A model generated the notes under the pieces. It saw only the letters and a list, made by a program, of their open reading frames with translations. It did not search any database and was not told the DNA's origin. DNA of 64,000 bases from PCRC01 sp040384665. Its GTDB lineage: Bacteria; Pseudomonadota; Gammaproteobacteria; Burkholderiales; Burkholderiaceae_C. Below are positions 33,019 through 42,142 of the stretch, piece after piece; position 1 is the first letter of the stretch, and each line of letters starts with the position of its first letter. Both the position numbers and the translations under genes were made by a program. The DNA lies in the NCBI GenBank assembly GCA_040384665.1, contig JAZKIY010000050.1:1-64000 (forward strand), written 5' to 3'.

Positions 33019-34410
33019 TCAGGACTCTCTGGTCACACGGACGAGTTCCTCGCGCGAGGTGATGCCGGAACGCACCAGCCGCTCGCCGTCGTCACGCATC
33101 AGCGACATGCCGGCCTTCAGTGCCGCAGCGCGGATGTCGGCTTCGGCCACCTGGTTGTGGATCAGCGCGCGCATGTTGTCGTCGGTCACCAGCAGTTCGA
33201 ACACGCCGGTGCGGCCCTGGTAGCCGGTTTGCCCGCACTCGCCACAGCCCGCCCCGCCACACGACGTGCAGAGCTTGCGCACCAGCCGCTGCGCCAGCAC
33301 GCCGAGCAGCGAGGAGCTGAGCAAGAAAGGCTCCACGCCCATGTCGGTCAGGCGGGTCACGGCGCTGGCCGCGTCGTTGGTGTGCAGGGTGGCCAACACC
33401 AGGTGGCCGGTCAGTGAGGCCTGGATGGCGATCTGCGCGGTTTCGTAGTCGCGGATCTCACCGATCATGATCACGTCCGGGTCCTGGCGCAGGATGGCGC
33501 GCAGGGCCTTGGCAAACGTCAGGTCGATCTTGGCATTCACCTGCGTCTGGCCCACGCCAGACAGCTCGTATTCAATCGGGTCTTCCACCGTCATGATGTT
33601 CTGCTTGCTGGCGTCGAGCCGCTGCAGCGCCGCGTAGAGGGTGGTGGTTTTGCCGGAACCCGTTGGCCCGGTCACCAGAATGATGCCGTGCGGCTGCAAC
33701 ACCAGGTTTTCCAGCCGGGCCAGCACATCGCCCTCCATGCCGACCGACTCCAGGCTCAGCTTGCTCTCGCTCTTGTCGAGCAAACGCAGCACTGCGCGCT
33801 CGCCGTGCGCGCTGGGCAAGGTGCTGACCCGCACGTCCACCGCACGGGTGCCAATGCGCAGGCTGATGCGGCCGTCCTGCGGCAAACGCTTCTCGGAAAT
33901 GTCGAGTTCGGCCATGATCTTCAGGCGCGAGATCAGCGCAGCGTGCAGTGCGCGGTTGGGCTGCACCACCTCGCGCAGCGTGCCGTCCACCCGGAAACGC
34001 ACCGACGAATGGCGTTCGTAGGGCTCAATGTGGATGTCGCTGGCGCCGTCGCGTGCGGCCTGCGTCAGCAGGGCGTTGAGCATGCGGATGATGGGGGCGT
34101 CGTCGGCCGACTCCAGCAGGTCTTCCACCGCCGGCAAGTCTTGCATCATGCGCGACAGATCGGCGTCGTTCTCGACCTCGCTGACCACGGTGGCGGCGCT
34201 CGACTCGCCCTGCGAATAGGCCACACTGATGCGCTGGACCAGCACATCGTTTGGCAGCCTTTCCACCGTGCGGATGTCGAACTTGCGCATCACCTCGCCC
34301 AGCGCGCCAGGGGAAGTCCCGTCACTGCGGCACAGGTTCAGGTCCTTGCCGTCATCGAGCAGCAGCAGTTTGTGGGTTCGCGCAAAGGCGTACGGGAGCG
34401 GGTAACGCAC
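33019..34410 (-). CDS. gspE: GspE, type II secretion ATPase
   Basis: A 463-residue secretion ATPase. N1E-like domain, then Walker A GPTGSGKTTTLYAAL, Asp box, Walker B VIMIGEIRDYETAQIA, His box ATLHTNDAASAVTRL and a tetracysteine zinc region CTSCGGAGCGECG. It powers the pseudopilus. The start is GTG at 34408-34410 with AAGGGA upstream, giving the family-typical MRYPLPYAFARTH. It follows gspD by 13 bases. Confidence 0.96.
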   Translation of the reverse strand: MRYPLPYAFARTHKLLLLDDGKDLNLCRSDGTSPGALGEVMRKFDIRTVERLPNDVLVQRISVAYSQGESSAATVVSEVENDADLSRMMQDLPAVEDLLESADDAPIIRMLNALLTQAARDGASDIHIEPYERHSSVRFRVDGTLREVVQPNRALHAALISRLKIMAELDISEKRLPQDGRISLRIGTRAVDVRVSTLPSAHGERAVLRLLDKSESKLSLESVGMEGDVLARLENLVLQPHGIILVTGPTGSGKTTTLYAALQRLDASKQNIMTVEDPIEYELSGVGQTQVNAKIDLTFAKALRAILRQDPDVIMIGEIRDYETAQIAIQASLTGHLVLATLHTNDAASAVTRLTDMGVEPFLLSSSLLGVLAQRLVRKLCTSCGGAGCGECGQTGYQGRTGVFELLVTDDNMRALIHNQVAEADIRAAALKAGMSLMRDDGERLVRSGITSREELVRVTRES

Positions 34411-34423
34411 AAAAATCCCTTGC

Positions 34424-36664
34424 TTACTGCTTGTCCGGCGCGGGCTGGATTCTGGAAGAGGGCCGCAATGCGGGCAACAGCGCCGACTCGTTGACCTGCA
34501 TCACCGCGTTCGGCTTGGGCTGGGACTCGATTTCCTTGCGGCGCATGAAGTCGTAGCGGTCCAGCGACAGGCGTTCGGTGGAATCGCCATCGCGCACCAC
34601 CACCGGGCGCAGGAACATCATCAGGTTGGTTTTCTTGCGCGAGCGGTTCTGGTTTTTGAACAGGTTGCCCAGGTAAGGAATGTTGCCCAGCAAAGGCACC
34701 TGCTGCGCCGAACCGGAATACTCGTCGGTCAGCAAACCGCCCAGCACCACGATGGAACCGTCGTCCACCACGACGTTCGATTCGATCGAGCGCTTGTTGG
34801 TGATCAAGCCCGTCAGCGCATTGACCGACGCCGGGTCCACGCTCGACACCTCCTGGAAGATCTGCATCTTGATGGTGCCGTCTTCGCTGATTTGTGGCTT
34901 CACGCGAAGGGTCAAGCCCACGTCTTTGCGTTCCACCGTCTGGAACGGGTTGACCGAGCCACCGGTGCCACCGGTGTTGGTGAAGGAGCCCGACACAAAT
35001 GGCACGTTCTGGCCAATCACGATCTTGGCCTCTTCGTTGTCCAGCGTCAGCAGATTGGGCGTTGACAAAATGTTGCCGCTGCCGGAGGACTCCAGGAAGC
35101 TGGCCAGCGCGTTCAGCACATAGGCGCCGTTCGACTGCCGTGTCGCCACGCCAAGGTTCAGGCCCTGCCCCAGCGACGGCAGGTTGCCGCTGGCGGCGGT
35201 GGTCTGCACACCAATGATGTTGGCCGTGGAACCCCCACTGAAGTTGCTGCCCACCGCGCCCAGGGTGCCGCCACCGCGGTTGCCCAACAGGGTCTGCAGC
35301 TGCACGCCAAACTGGGCGGCTTTGTCGGTGTTCACCTCAACGATCAGGCTTTCCAGGAACACCTGCGCACGGCGGCCATCCAGCCGGTCAATCACCGCGC
35401 GGATTTGCCGGTACTGCGGCTCGCTGGCGGTGATGATCAGTGCGTTGATTGACGGGTCGGCCTGGATTTGCCCACCGGTGGAAGGCTGCGCACTGCTGCC
35501 ACCAAAAGACCCACCACCCCCCTGCGCAGACGAACCGCCACTGCTCCCGGCCAGGCCGCCCAACCCACCCAGACCGCCACCGGCCGAACCCAGACCACCG
35601 GCGCCTTGCGCGCCCAGGCCAGACTGCGCCGAGGCCGTGGGCGTTGCAGACACCGACACCGCCGCCGAGCTTTGCCCGCCGATGGTGGCGCGCAAAATGG
35701 CCGCCATCTTGGTCGCGTCAGCGTTTTTCAGGTAAACCACATACACATTGCCGGTTGGGCTGGACGAGGTCGGCTGGTCGAGCTTGGCCACCAGGGTCCG
35801 CACCAGGCCCACACGGGCCGGGTTGGCGGCCCGCACGATCAGCGCATTGCTGCGCGACTCGGCCACGATGGTGGTGCGGAACGAGGTGTCGGCCTGGCCT
35901 TGGGCCGCAGCAGCACCGCCACCGGAATCGATCAGCCGCAGAATCAGTGGCGCGATGTCGGACGCAATCGCGTAACGCAGCGGGATGATCTCCAGGTCGG
36001 TGCCATTGGCCACGTCCATCGACGCAATGATGCGGCCCATCCGCTGCAGGTTCTCGGCGTAGTCGGTGATGATCAGCGAGTTGTTGCCAGGGTTGACGTT
36101 GATCGTGTTGTTCGGGCTGATCAGGGGCCGCAAAATTGGCACCAGGTTGTTGGCGCTCTCAAAGTTGAGCCGGAAAATCTGGGTGGCAATCTGGTTGCCG
36201 GCCAGACGCGGTCCCAGTTCAACCGGCCCCACGTTCACCGAGCCGCCCTGCACCTTGGCATCTGCCTCCGGCACCACCTTGTACAGCCCGGAGCTTTCCA
36301 CCACGGTGAAGCCCTGCAAACGCAGCGCGGCCAGAAACTGGTTGAAAGCCACCTGCGGCGACACCGGCCGGTCACTCGACAAATTGACCGTGCCCTTGAC
36401 GCGCGGGTCCACCACCACGTTGCGGCCAGTGATGGTGGCAATCGTGCGGGCCACCGCCTCAATGTCGGCGTTGGCAAAATCCAGCGTCACCTGCTCACTG
36501 GCCCGCGATGTGGTCCGGGTGGTTTTCGCCGATGCCGCTTTGGCAGGCGCCGACGCAGTCGTGGTGGGCGCGGGCCTGGGGTCGGTTTGTGCCTGCAACA
36601 GCACGGGGGTGCAGAGCAACGTCACAAGCGCGAAGCGAACAGTCGCCAACGGGTAATTTTTCAT
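34424..36664 (-). CDS. gspD: GspD, type II secretion secretin
   Basis: A 746-residue outer-membrane secretin. A signal peptide ends about residue 25 (VLLQAQ), an Ala/Thr/Lys linker follows, then N0-N3 domains (VTLDFANADIEAVARTIATITGRN; NALIITDYAENLQRMGRIIASMD), a Gly/Ser-rich insertion at about residues 340-393 in N3, and the secretin β-barrel with the VPLLGNIPYLGNLFK signature near the C-terminus. I saw no pilotin-binding S-domain beyond the final Pro-rich tail. It starts four bases after gspN. Confidence 0.96.
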   Translation of the reverse strand: MKNYPLATVRFALVTLLCTPVLLQAQTDPRPAPTTTASAPAKAASAKTTRTTSRASEQVTLDFANADIEAVARTIATITGRNVVVDPRVKGTVNLSSDRPVSPQVAFNQFLAALRLQGFTVVESSGLYKVVPEADAKVQGGSVNVGPVELGPRLAGNQIATQIFRLNFESANNLVPILRPLISPNNTINVNPGNNSLIITDYAENLQRMGRIIASMDVANGTDLEIIPLRYAIASDIAPLILRLIDSGGGAAAAQGQADTSFRTTIVAESRSNALIVRAANPARVGLVRTLVAKLDQPTSSSPTGNVYVVYLKNADATKMAAILRATIGGQSSAAVSVSATPTASAQSGLGAQGAGGLGSAGGGLGGLGGLAGSSGGSSAQGGGGSFGGSSAQPSTGGQIQADPSINALIITASEPQYRQIRAVIDRLDGRRAQVFLESLIVEVNTDKAAQFGVQLQTLLGNRGGGTLGAVGSNFSGGSTANIIGVQTTAASGNLPSLGQGLNLGVATRQSNGAYVLNALASFLESSGSGNILSTPNLLTLDNEEAKIVIGQNVPFVSGSFTNTGGTGGSVNPFQTVERKDVGLTLRVKPQISEDGTIKMQIFQEVSSVDPASVNALTGLITNKRSIESNVVVDDGSIVVLGGLLTDEYSGSAQQVPLLGNIPYLGNLFKNQNRSRKKTNLMMFLRPVVVRDGDSTERLSLDRYDFMRRKEIESQPKPNAVMQVNESALLPALRPSSRIQPAPDKQ

Positions 36665-36668
36665 GAGG

Positions 36669-37499
36669 TCAGCCCACGGTAATGATGGAGCGCGCGCCGC
36701 TTCTGCGCCCGATGATATTGAGTAAATTGTCCAGGGCCGCTTCGCGCCCTTCCACAGCAGTCGCTTCACCCGAGAACCGGAGCCGGGCACCCACCCACTG
36801 GCCCTGGCCAGTGAGAATCAAATTGCCGCTGAGCGTTTTCAGGCTCAGGTTCGGGTCCTTTCCCGGGCCTGGCGCTACCAATTCCAGCAGGTAACTGCCA
36901 AGCGGCCGCAGGGTGGACAGGCGGGAGGCCACATCGGTCGCCTCCATGCGCACCCGCCCGATGGCCTGCAGGCGGCCATTGTCCCAGACCAGCTTCATGC
37001 CGCTCGAATCCATGTCCAGATTGCCCTGCAATTGCACCGTGTTCCAGGGTGTGCCCAAACCAGCCAACAGGCCCATTGGCCAGCGCAGTTGCAACGCACC
37101 CACTTGCAGCACGGCACCGCCCCACTGCGGGCTGGCGTCAATCTCGACCGGGACGCGGGTGCAGCAGGTGGCCTGCAGTTCCAGCCAGGCACCGGTGAAA
37201 GTGGGGCGCAGCCGCCAGTCCACCCGCCCCGGCAAGGCGGCCACATCGCGGCTGCCCTCGCCACCGCTGACGAGCAGGCGGGCAGAGCCCGTCCAGACGG
37301 TGCCACGGGCGTCTTCAAGCACCACGCGCTGCTGTGAGGCGCGGTTGACGACACCGGTCAGCCAATGGGCTGGCATCCAGAACACGACGGCCAGCAAGCC
37401 CCCCGTCAACGCCCCAAACCAGGCGAGTCGGCGCGTCCGCGACCCCGCGGGTGCGGTCACAGTTGGGGAACGTGGGCGGGTCACCATGGTCCAGATCAC
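36669..37499 (-). CDS. gspN: GspN, type II secretion accessory protein
   Basis: A 276-residue protein with one N-terminal transmembrane helix (LAWFGALTGGLLAVVFWMPA) and a periplasmic β-rich domain with ARGTVWTGSARLLVSGG, the GspN pattern. GspN occurs in only some T2SS operons and is thought to support the inner-membrane assembly. The GTG at 37497-37499 overlaps the gspM stop by four bases; an ATG four codons downstream (37487) is the alternative start. Confidence 0.88.
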   Translation of the reverse strand: MIWTMVTRPRSPTVTAPAGSRTRRLAWFGALTGGLLAVVFWMPAHWLTGVVNRASQQRVVLEDARGTVWTGSARLLVSGGEGSRDVAALPGRVDWRLRPTFTGAWLELQATCCTRVPVEIDASPQWGGAVLQVGALQLRWPMGLLAGLGTPWNTVQLQGNLDMDSSGMKLVWDNGRLQAIGRVRMEATDVASRLSTLRPLGSYLLELVAPGPGKDPNLSLKTLSGNLILTGQGQWVGARLRFSGEATAVEGREAALDNLLNIIGRRSGARSIITVG

Positions 37500-37981
37500 T
37501 TCTGCGGCAGGTTGACGACCAGCTGGCCACTCCAGCCCGCATCGGTCCGGCTGAGTTTGGCTTCGGCAGGCAGCAGCCGGCCGGTGGCACGCACCGCGGT
37601 GAGCCAGGCGGTGACCGATTCGGGCGTGGCATTTTTGAGCGTGATGGTGGCGCGGTCGCCCGACACCGTCATTTGGGCAGTCGCTGCCAGCGACTGCTTG
37701 ACCGAGGTGTCCAGAAACTTCAGCGCGTCGTCGGCACCGGGTTTGGGCTGTGTCTTGGCGCTTTGTGCCTGTGTCGCCAGATTGCGCATCAGGTCCAGCT
37801 GTTGATCAAGTTGCTGGTGGTCACTGGGGGCCAACCGCAACACTTTCAGGGACGGGAGGATGGTCAGCGCAGACAACAGCACCACGGCCAGCACAGCCGA
37901 CACCAGGACGCCCAGCGTGCGTGTCTCGGGCGGAATGGACTGCCACCAGCCCGGCAGGCGGAGGTCGGAGAAACGGCTCAC
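37496..37981 (-). CDS. gspM: GspM, type II secretion inner-membrane protein
   Basis: A 161-residue bitopic protein: short cytoplasmic N-terminus, one transmembrane helix (TLGVLVSAVLAVVLLSAL) and a periplasmic coiled coil followed by a small α/β domain. GspM pairs with GspL in the assembly platform. GTG start at 37979-37981 overlapping the gspL stop (GTGA). Confidence 0.9.
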   Translation of the reverse strand: MSRFSDLRLPGWWQSIPPETRTLGVLVSAVLAVVLLSALTILPSLKVLRLAPSDHQQLDQQLDLMRNLATQAQSAKTQPKPGADDALKFLDTSVKQSLAATAQMTVSGDRATITLKNATPESVTAWLTAVRATGRLLPAEAKLSRTDAGWSGQLVVNLPQK

Positions 37982-39165
37982 AGGCGGGCCTTGGTTGGGT
38001 TGAAAGTGAGCACCAGCCCATCGGCCTGGCTGGTCATCTGGTAGCCGGCTTCGCGCAGGCGCGAGTCCATGCCCTTGAGTTCGTCTGGCGTGATGCTGAT
38101 GCCCTTGAGCCTGACTTCACCCGGCTTGAACTCCACAGCGCTGGGCGGGCGCCCAGCCGGCAAGACCGCTGCGGCATACGACAGCATCACCTCCATGTCG
38201 CGGTAAGTGACCTGCCCCACTGCCTGCTGCAAGGCGGACACATCGCGTGTCATTTGTGCCGCGGGGTCCAGCACCACCTGGGCTTGGGGGAAGGTGTCCA
38301 GGTAAATCTTGCGCACCTCGGCGCGCTTGGCATTCAGGGCCGATTTTTCGTTCCAGGCCAGGCCATTCACCGCCACCAGCTGCACCACGAACAGGGCACC
38401 AAGCCCCCAACGCAAGGCCCGCCATTGGGGCGCCAGTGCAAACAGCTGCCAACCATGCAGCAGGCGCTGGCTGGTGCCTTTGCGCCCGGCAGTGACGAGG
38501 TCAAACTGCGCCAGGTTCCAGTCGGTCTGTGCGGCCAGCACCAGCTGCTGCGGCATCTGGCGAATCGTCACCTTGACGCCAAGCGTCTGCTCTGCCAGAG
38601 CCGCCACAGCGGGTTCGGCAAACACGGCCGGCACAGTGGCCGACTGCACAGCAGCCAACGGCAACACCGCCACGCCCTGCGCGTCTGACTGCGCGCACCA
38701 GGCCGACTGCGGCGTGCCATGCACCCACCACTGGTCCAGTTCAGGCACCACCTCGGGCACGATGCGCGTGACACGCAACCCCACGGCCTCCAGCCCTTCA
38801 AGCACCTCACGCAGCCAGTCTTTGTCGCACGCGGCCACCCAAATGGGGTCCCCGCTGCCCAGCGCAGAACGCGCACCGGGTGCCAGTGCCAGGTGCAGGG
38901 TTTCCGGGTCGTCGAGCAGGTTCTCTTCAAGCGTGCCCTGCAACACCTCGCTCAAACGGTTGGCAGGTGCTTTGGGAATGATGGGCCGGTGCCACGACAC
39001 CATTTTGGCCGGCACCACCGCCACCAATTCTGTGGCGTCTGGCAACAGGTTGGCAGGTGCCATGCCATGGTCAGCGAGGCTTTGCCCATCGGGTGTGAGG
39101 GCGTAGACGTAGTCAGCGCTGGCACGGCCGCCGGGTACAGGGAGAACAACGATCAGCGAAGACAT
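37978..39165 (-). CDS. gspL: GspL, type II secretion inner-membrane protein
   Basis: A 395-residue protein with a cytoplasmic actin-like domain that binds GspE (start SSLIVVLPVPGGRASADYVYALT; RVTRIVPEVVPELDQWW), one transmembrane helix near residue 255 (WGLGALFVVQLVAVNGLAW) and a periplasmic ferredoxin-like domain ending KGMDSRLREAGYQM. It anchors the ATPase to the membrane. It starts four bases after gspK. Confidence 0.92.
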   Translation of the reverse strand: MSSLIVVLPVPGGRASADYVYALTPDGQSLADHGMAPANLLPDATELVAVVPAKMVSWHRPIIPKAPANRLSEVLQGTLEENLLDDPETLHLALAPGARSALGSGDPIWVAACDKDWLREVLEGLEAVGLRVTRIVPEVVPELDQWWVHGTPQSAWCAQSDAQGVAVLPLAAVQSATVPAVFAEPAVAALAEQTLGVKVTIRQMPQQLVLAAQTDWNLAQFDLVTAGRKGTSQRLLHGWQLFALAPQWRALRWGLGALFVVQLVAVNGLAWNEKSALNAKRAEVRKIYLDTFPQAQVVLDPAAQMTRDVSALQQAVGQVTYRDMEVMLSYAAAVLPAGRPPSAVEFKPGEVRLKGISITPDELKGMDSRLREAGYQMTSQADGLVLTFNPTKARL

Positions 39166-39169
39166 TGAA

Positions 39170-40138
39170 TTATTTTAGAGTGCTGTCGGCCGAAGCCACA
39201 GCCGGGTTGTCCACGAAAGCACTGCGTTCGCGGTAGAGCGCCGTCACGTTGAGGTTTTCTCGCTCCACCAGCGAGAGCTCCTGGATCACGGTCTTGTCAA
39301 TCCGCAGCCGACCATACACCTCGAACATGCGGCTGGACACACTTTGCTGACTTTCGGTCAGCAAACCGGCAACCTCCACCATGAAGATGCCCACTTCCGA
39401 CAGGGAGCGGAAAGGCGTTTTGGTGCGCTGCTCCACCAGCTTGCGCGCCTCGGCCATTGAAATGCTGGGGATACAGGCATACACCACCTCGACACCCGCG
39501 GTGTTCAGGTTGACCGGTGTGTTGGAAGGCAGCAGCACGATAAAGGGCTTGAGCCGAGCCAGTGTCTCCGGGGCAATGCCTAGCCAAATCAACTGGTCCG
39601 TGCGCAGGGGCCTCAGCGGGGCATTGCCCCCACCACCGGTGCTGGTCATCGCCAACTGGAAGTTGTTGGCCAACAGGTTCAATTCACCCTCCGGCAAACC
39701 CAGCACCTGAAACAACCGCGCAAAGCTTTGCAAGCCCAGCTGGGACGGTTTACCACCATCAAGCAGGTTGGCCACATTCAGGCGCGACTGCGCGTCCACG
39801 ATCTGGCCTGACAAAAATATGTCGGAAGTGTCGTCGTCGGTGTTGTTGCGGTCAGCCGCCAGAAAGCTGGACAAGCGCGATTCGGCCAGCGGTACGGCCC
39901 AGGGTTCGGACAGTGAATCCGCGCCACCCGAGCGGGCATCTTCACGCAGGATCAGACGCGCCCAATCCAGCGCGCCGTTCAGAATCCAAGTCGCCTGCAC
40001 ACGCTCCCGCTCGGCACGCTCCACCTCCACACTGCGGAACTGCTGCCACAGCGCGGTGGCGGCGAAACTCGCCACCAGCGTCACGGTCAACATGGCCGTG
40101 AGCAGGGCTGCGCCCCGTTGCTGGGTTGCAGAATTCAA
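39170..40138 (-). CDS. gspK: GspK, type II secretion minor pseudopilin
   Basis: A 322-residue tip pseudopilin. The prepilin-like N-terminus QQRGAALLTAMLTVTLVASFAATAL lacks the usual GFTLIE but is typical of GspK; a large globular domain follows with IVDAQSRLNVANLL and a helix-hairpin-helix-like NTPVNLNTAGVEVVYACIPSIS. The start is TTG at 40136-40138, overlapping the gspJ stop as TTGA; no ATG or GTG in frame lies near the prepilin leader, so the rare start is well supported by the coupling. Confidence 0.9.
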   Translation of the reverse strand: MNSATQQRGAALLTAMLTVTLVASFAATALWQQFRSVEVERAERERVQATWILNGALDWARLILREDARSGGADSLSEPWAVPLAESRLSSFLAADRNNTDDDTSDIFLSGQIVDAQSRLNVANLLDGGKPSQLGLQSFARLFQVLGLPEGELNLLANNFQLAMTSTGGGGNAPLRPLRTDQLIWLGIAPETLARLKPFIVLLPSNTPVNLNTAGVEVVYACIPSISMAEARKLVEQRTKTPFRSLSEVGIFMVEVAGLLTESQQSVSSRMFEVYGRLRIDKTVIQELSLVERENLNVTALYRERSAFVDNPAVASADSTLK

Positions 40139-40812
40139 AGCGACTTCCCCCCACCCACCAGCGGCCGCACCCAATCGCGGGTCAGAACACCTGCAAACGG
40201 CTGCCCGGGTGCCAGGGCCAACACCAACCGAACCCCTTTCGGCGGGGCATTCAACCCACTGGCCACGGGCCGGTTGGGGTCCGCCGCACTGGAGAGCGGG
40301 TTGCTCCAAGCATTGTCACGGTAGTAGAAAAGCTGCCAATCGGTCAGCACAGCAAGGGGAATGTCGAGGGCGCGGTCTTCGGGTGTTGGCTCGCGGCCCC
40401 ATTGCTGCGCCTTGGCCCAGGCCGCCAACAAGTCAGACTGGGTTCGAACATTCGGCGACTGCCAGCGCACCCAGAAGGCATTGCCGTCCGCAAAGCGACG
40501 GGTCCACGCCACCACCCGCAAGCCCTCGGCGGGACTGACCGCATCGCGGCGCGTGATGCGCAGCACGCTGCCGTCGTAGTCCACCGCGCTCACCGTACGG
40601 GTTTCGGCCAAGTTGTCGAGATCCACCGTCCACTGGGTCAGGGCAGTCTGCAGCGTCAGCACCTGGTCGCTGCGTGCTGACAACTGGTCTTTGGTTCGCA
40701 TCATGCCGTCAATGCCACGCCAGCTCAGCAGGGTCATCAAGGCCATGATGCTGATCGTGACCAGCAATTCGATCAGGGTGAAGCCCGCGGCTTGTCTCGC
40801 AAGCCGTGCCAT
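40135..40812 (-). CDS. gspJ: GspJ, type II secretion minor pseudopilin
   Basis: A 225-residue pseudopilin with leader MARLARQAAG and processed motif GFTLIELLVTISIMALMTLLSWRGIDGM, followed by a globular domain with the typical TQWTVDLDNL pattern. It joins GspI and GspK at the pseudopilus tip. The start ATG overlaps the last base of gspI. Confidence 0.94.
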   Translation of the reverse strand: MARLARQAAGFTLIELLVTISIMALMTLLSWRGIDGMMRTKDQLSARSDQVLTLQTALTQWTVDLDNLAETRTVSAVDYDGSVLRITRRDAVSPAEGLRVVAWTRRFADGNAFWVRWQSPNVRTQSDLLAAWAKAQQWGREPTPEDRALDIPLAVLTDWQLFYYRDNAWSNPLSSAADPNRPVASGLNAPPKGVRLVLALAPGQPFAGVLTRDWVRPLVGGGKSL

Positions 40813-41177
40813 CAGAAACGCCCCACCACGGTAGAGATACGCAACAGGCTGTAAGGCCCATCAAACACCTGCGCATCGACACGCAGAAAATTCGGGTTGG
40901 GCGTGGTCGCCACGGTCAACCGCCCCTCCAGCACACGCTCAACCTGGGTGCAGGTGAAGGTGCTCTCGCCAACACCTGGAAACTGCTCGGCCAGGCGAAT
41001 TTTGACCAGCTCGTTCTCGGCGCACAACTCCGCCAACAAGCCATCGGCCTGCCGCTGGGCATTGCGTGTCAACGCGCTGCTGGCCTGCATACCGGCAATC
41101 AGGGCCACCGAAACAATGCCCAGCGCCACCAGCACCTCGATCAGCGTGAAACCGCGTGACGGACGCTGGCGTGTCAT
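40812..41177 (-). CDS. gspI: GspI, type II secretion minor pseudopilin
   Basis: A 121-residue pseudopilin: leader MTRQRPSRG, then FTLIEVLVALGIVSVALIAGMQASSAL, with C-terminal domain containing a Cys and ending STVVGRF. It is part of the tip complex with GspJ and GspK. ATG at 41175-41177 overlaps the gspH stop by four bases. Confidence 0.94.
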   Translation of the reverse strand: MTRQRPSRGFTLIEVLVALGIVSVALIAGMQASSALTRNAQRQADGLLAELCAENELVKIRLAEQFPGVGESTFTCTQVERVLEGRLTVATTPNPNFLRVDAQVFDGPYSLLRISTVVGRF

Positions 41178-41626
41178 GGCGTTCCCACTGGCAGAACCAC
41201 AAACGGACGCACACCGTCGGTTGCCACCAGCAGGCGCCGACCCTGCAGCGCGATGACCGTTCCCTGCCGCGCTAGGATGGGCTCAGGCCCAAGAATCAGC
41301 ATGCCGTTGTCGACCACGGTCGTGCCATCGACCAGCCAGCGCTCGGGCAAGGTGCCCAGGGGCAGGCCTTCAAACCGGAAACCGCCGGCCACCGCGCGCC
41401 AGTACACCGGCATGCCCAGGGTGCGCGAGCGGCTGCGGGCCGAGTCCAGCAGCGCTGCAAGGCGGTCCGCTTCGCGCTGGAGCTGGGTGTCGGACGAATC
41501 ACGAAAGGCAAAGCTGACACTGGCAGATGCAATCGCAATCAAGGCAATGACGACCAACAACTCGAGCAGCGTGAACCCGCGCATGCGATGGCCTGACGTG
41601 ACAGAAAAGCCATTCATGCATCGCAT
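41174..41626 (-). CDS. gspH: GspH, type II secretion minor pseudopilin
   Basis: A pseudopilin of 150 residues if the ATG at 41624-41626 is used. The prepilin motif MRGFTLLELLVVIALIAIAS and the GspH-type READRLAALLDSARSRSRTLGMPVYW region are clear. Other in-frame ATGs at 41617 and 41581 would give shorter leaders; no ribosome site decides among them. It follows gspG by 22 bases. Confidence 0.9.
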   Translation of the reverse strand: MRCMNGFSVTSGHRMRGFTLLELLVVIALIAIASASVSFAFRDSSDTQLQREADRLAALLDSARSRSRTLGMPVYWRAVAGGFRFEGLPLGTLPERWLVDGTTVVDNGMLILGPEPILARQGTVIALQGRRLLVATDGVRPFVVLPVGTP

Positions 41627-41648
41627 TCACGTGGGGTGCGCGGTGGTT

Positions 41649-42077
41649 TTATTGCCAACTGCCGATGTCGGCGTTTTTCCCTTCACCGCCGGCCTGCCCG
41701 TCGGCACCGAAAGACAACACGTCGATCTCCTGGTGCACGCCCGGGTTCAGGTACTGGTATGGCTGGCCCCATGCATCCTTGGGCAGTTTGTCGAGGTAGG
41801 GGCGCCAGTTGGGTGGAATTGGCCCAGCCGTGGGCTTGGTCACCAGGGCCTGCAGGCCCTGCTCACCGGTGGGGAAACGCTGGTTGTCGAGCTTGTAGAG
41901 CTTCAGGGCCTGCACCATGTTGTTGACATCGGTGCGGGCGGCGGTCACCCGCGCATCGTCGGCGCGGTCCAACACATTGGGAACAATCAGCGCGGCCAGC
42001 ACGCCGATGATGACCAGCACCACCATCAACTCGATCAGGGTAAACCCTCGCATCATTCGTTTTGCAGACAACTTCAT
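41649..42077 (-). CDS. gspG: GspG, type II secretion major pseudopilin
   Basis: A 142-residue major pseudopilin: leader MKLSAKRMMRG, processed N-terminus FTLIELMVVLVIIGVLAALIVP, then the diagnostic DVNNMVQALKLYKLDNQRFPTGEQGLQALV and WGQPYQYLNPG. It polymerises into the pseudopilus. The ATG at 42075-42077 gives the normal leader length. First gene of gspGHIJKLMNDEF and divergent from gspC. Confidence 0.96.
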   Translation of the reverse strand: MKLSAKRMMRGFTLIELMVVLVIIGVLAALIVPNVLDRADDARVTAARTDVNNMVQALKLYKLDNQRFPTGEQGLQALVTKPTAGPIPPNWRPYLDKLPKDAWGQPYQYLNPGVHQEIDVLSFGADGQAGGEGKNADIGSWQ

Positions 42078-42142
42078 AAAAGCCCATCGGTCAGTGGTTA
42101 TGCACACGCGGTATTGTGATTGTGCTGGATCATAATCGTTGC
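42078..42142. promoter_or_regulatory. Divergent gspG / gspC control region
   Basis: A 65-base intergenic segment from which both gsp transcripts must start. It is AT-richer than its surroundings and carries CATAAT (42131-42136), a possible -10 for gspC, though it lies too close to the ATG for a leader with a normal ribosome site. No operator pattern is clear. Confidence 0.35.
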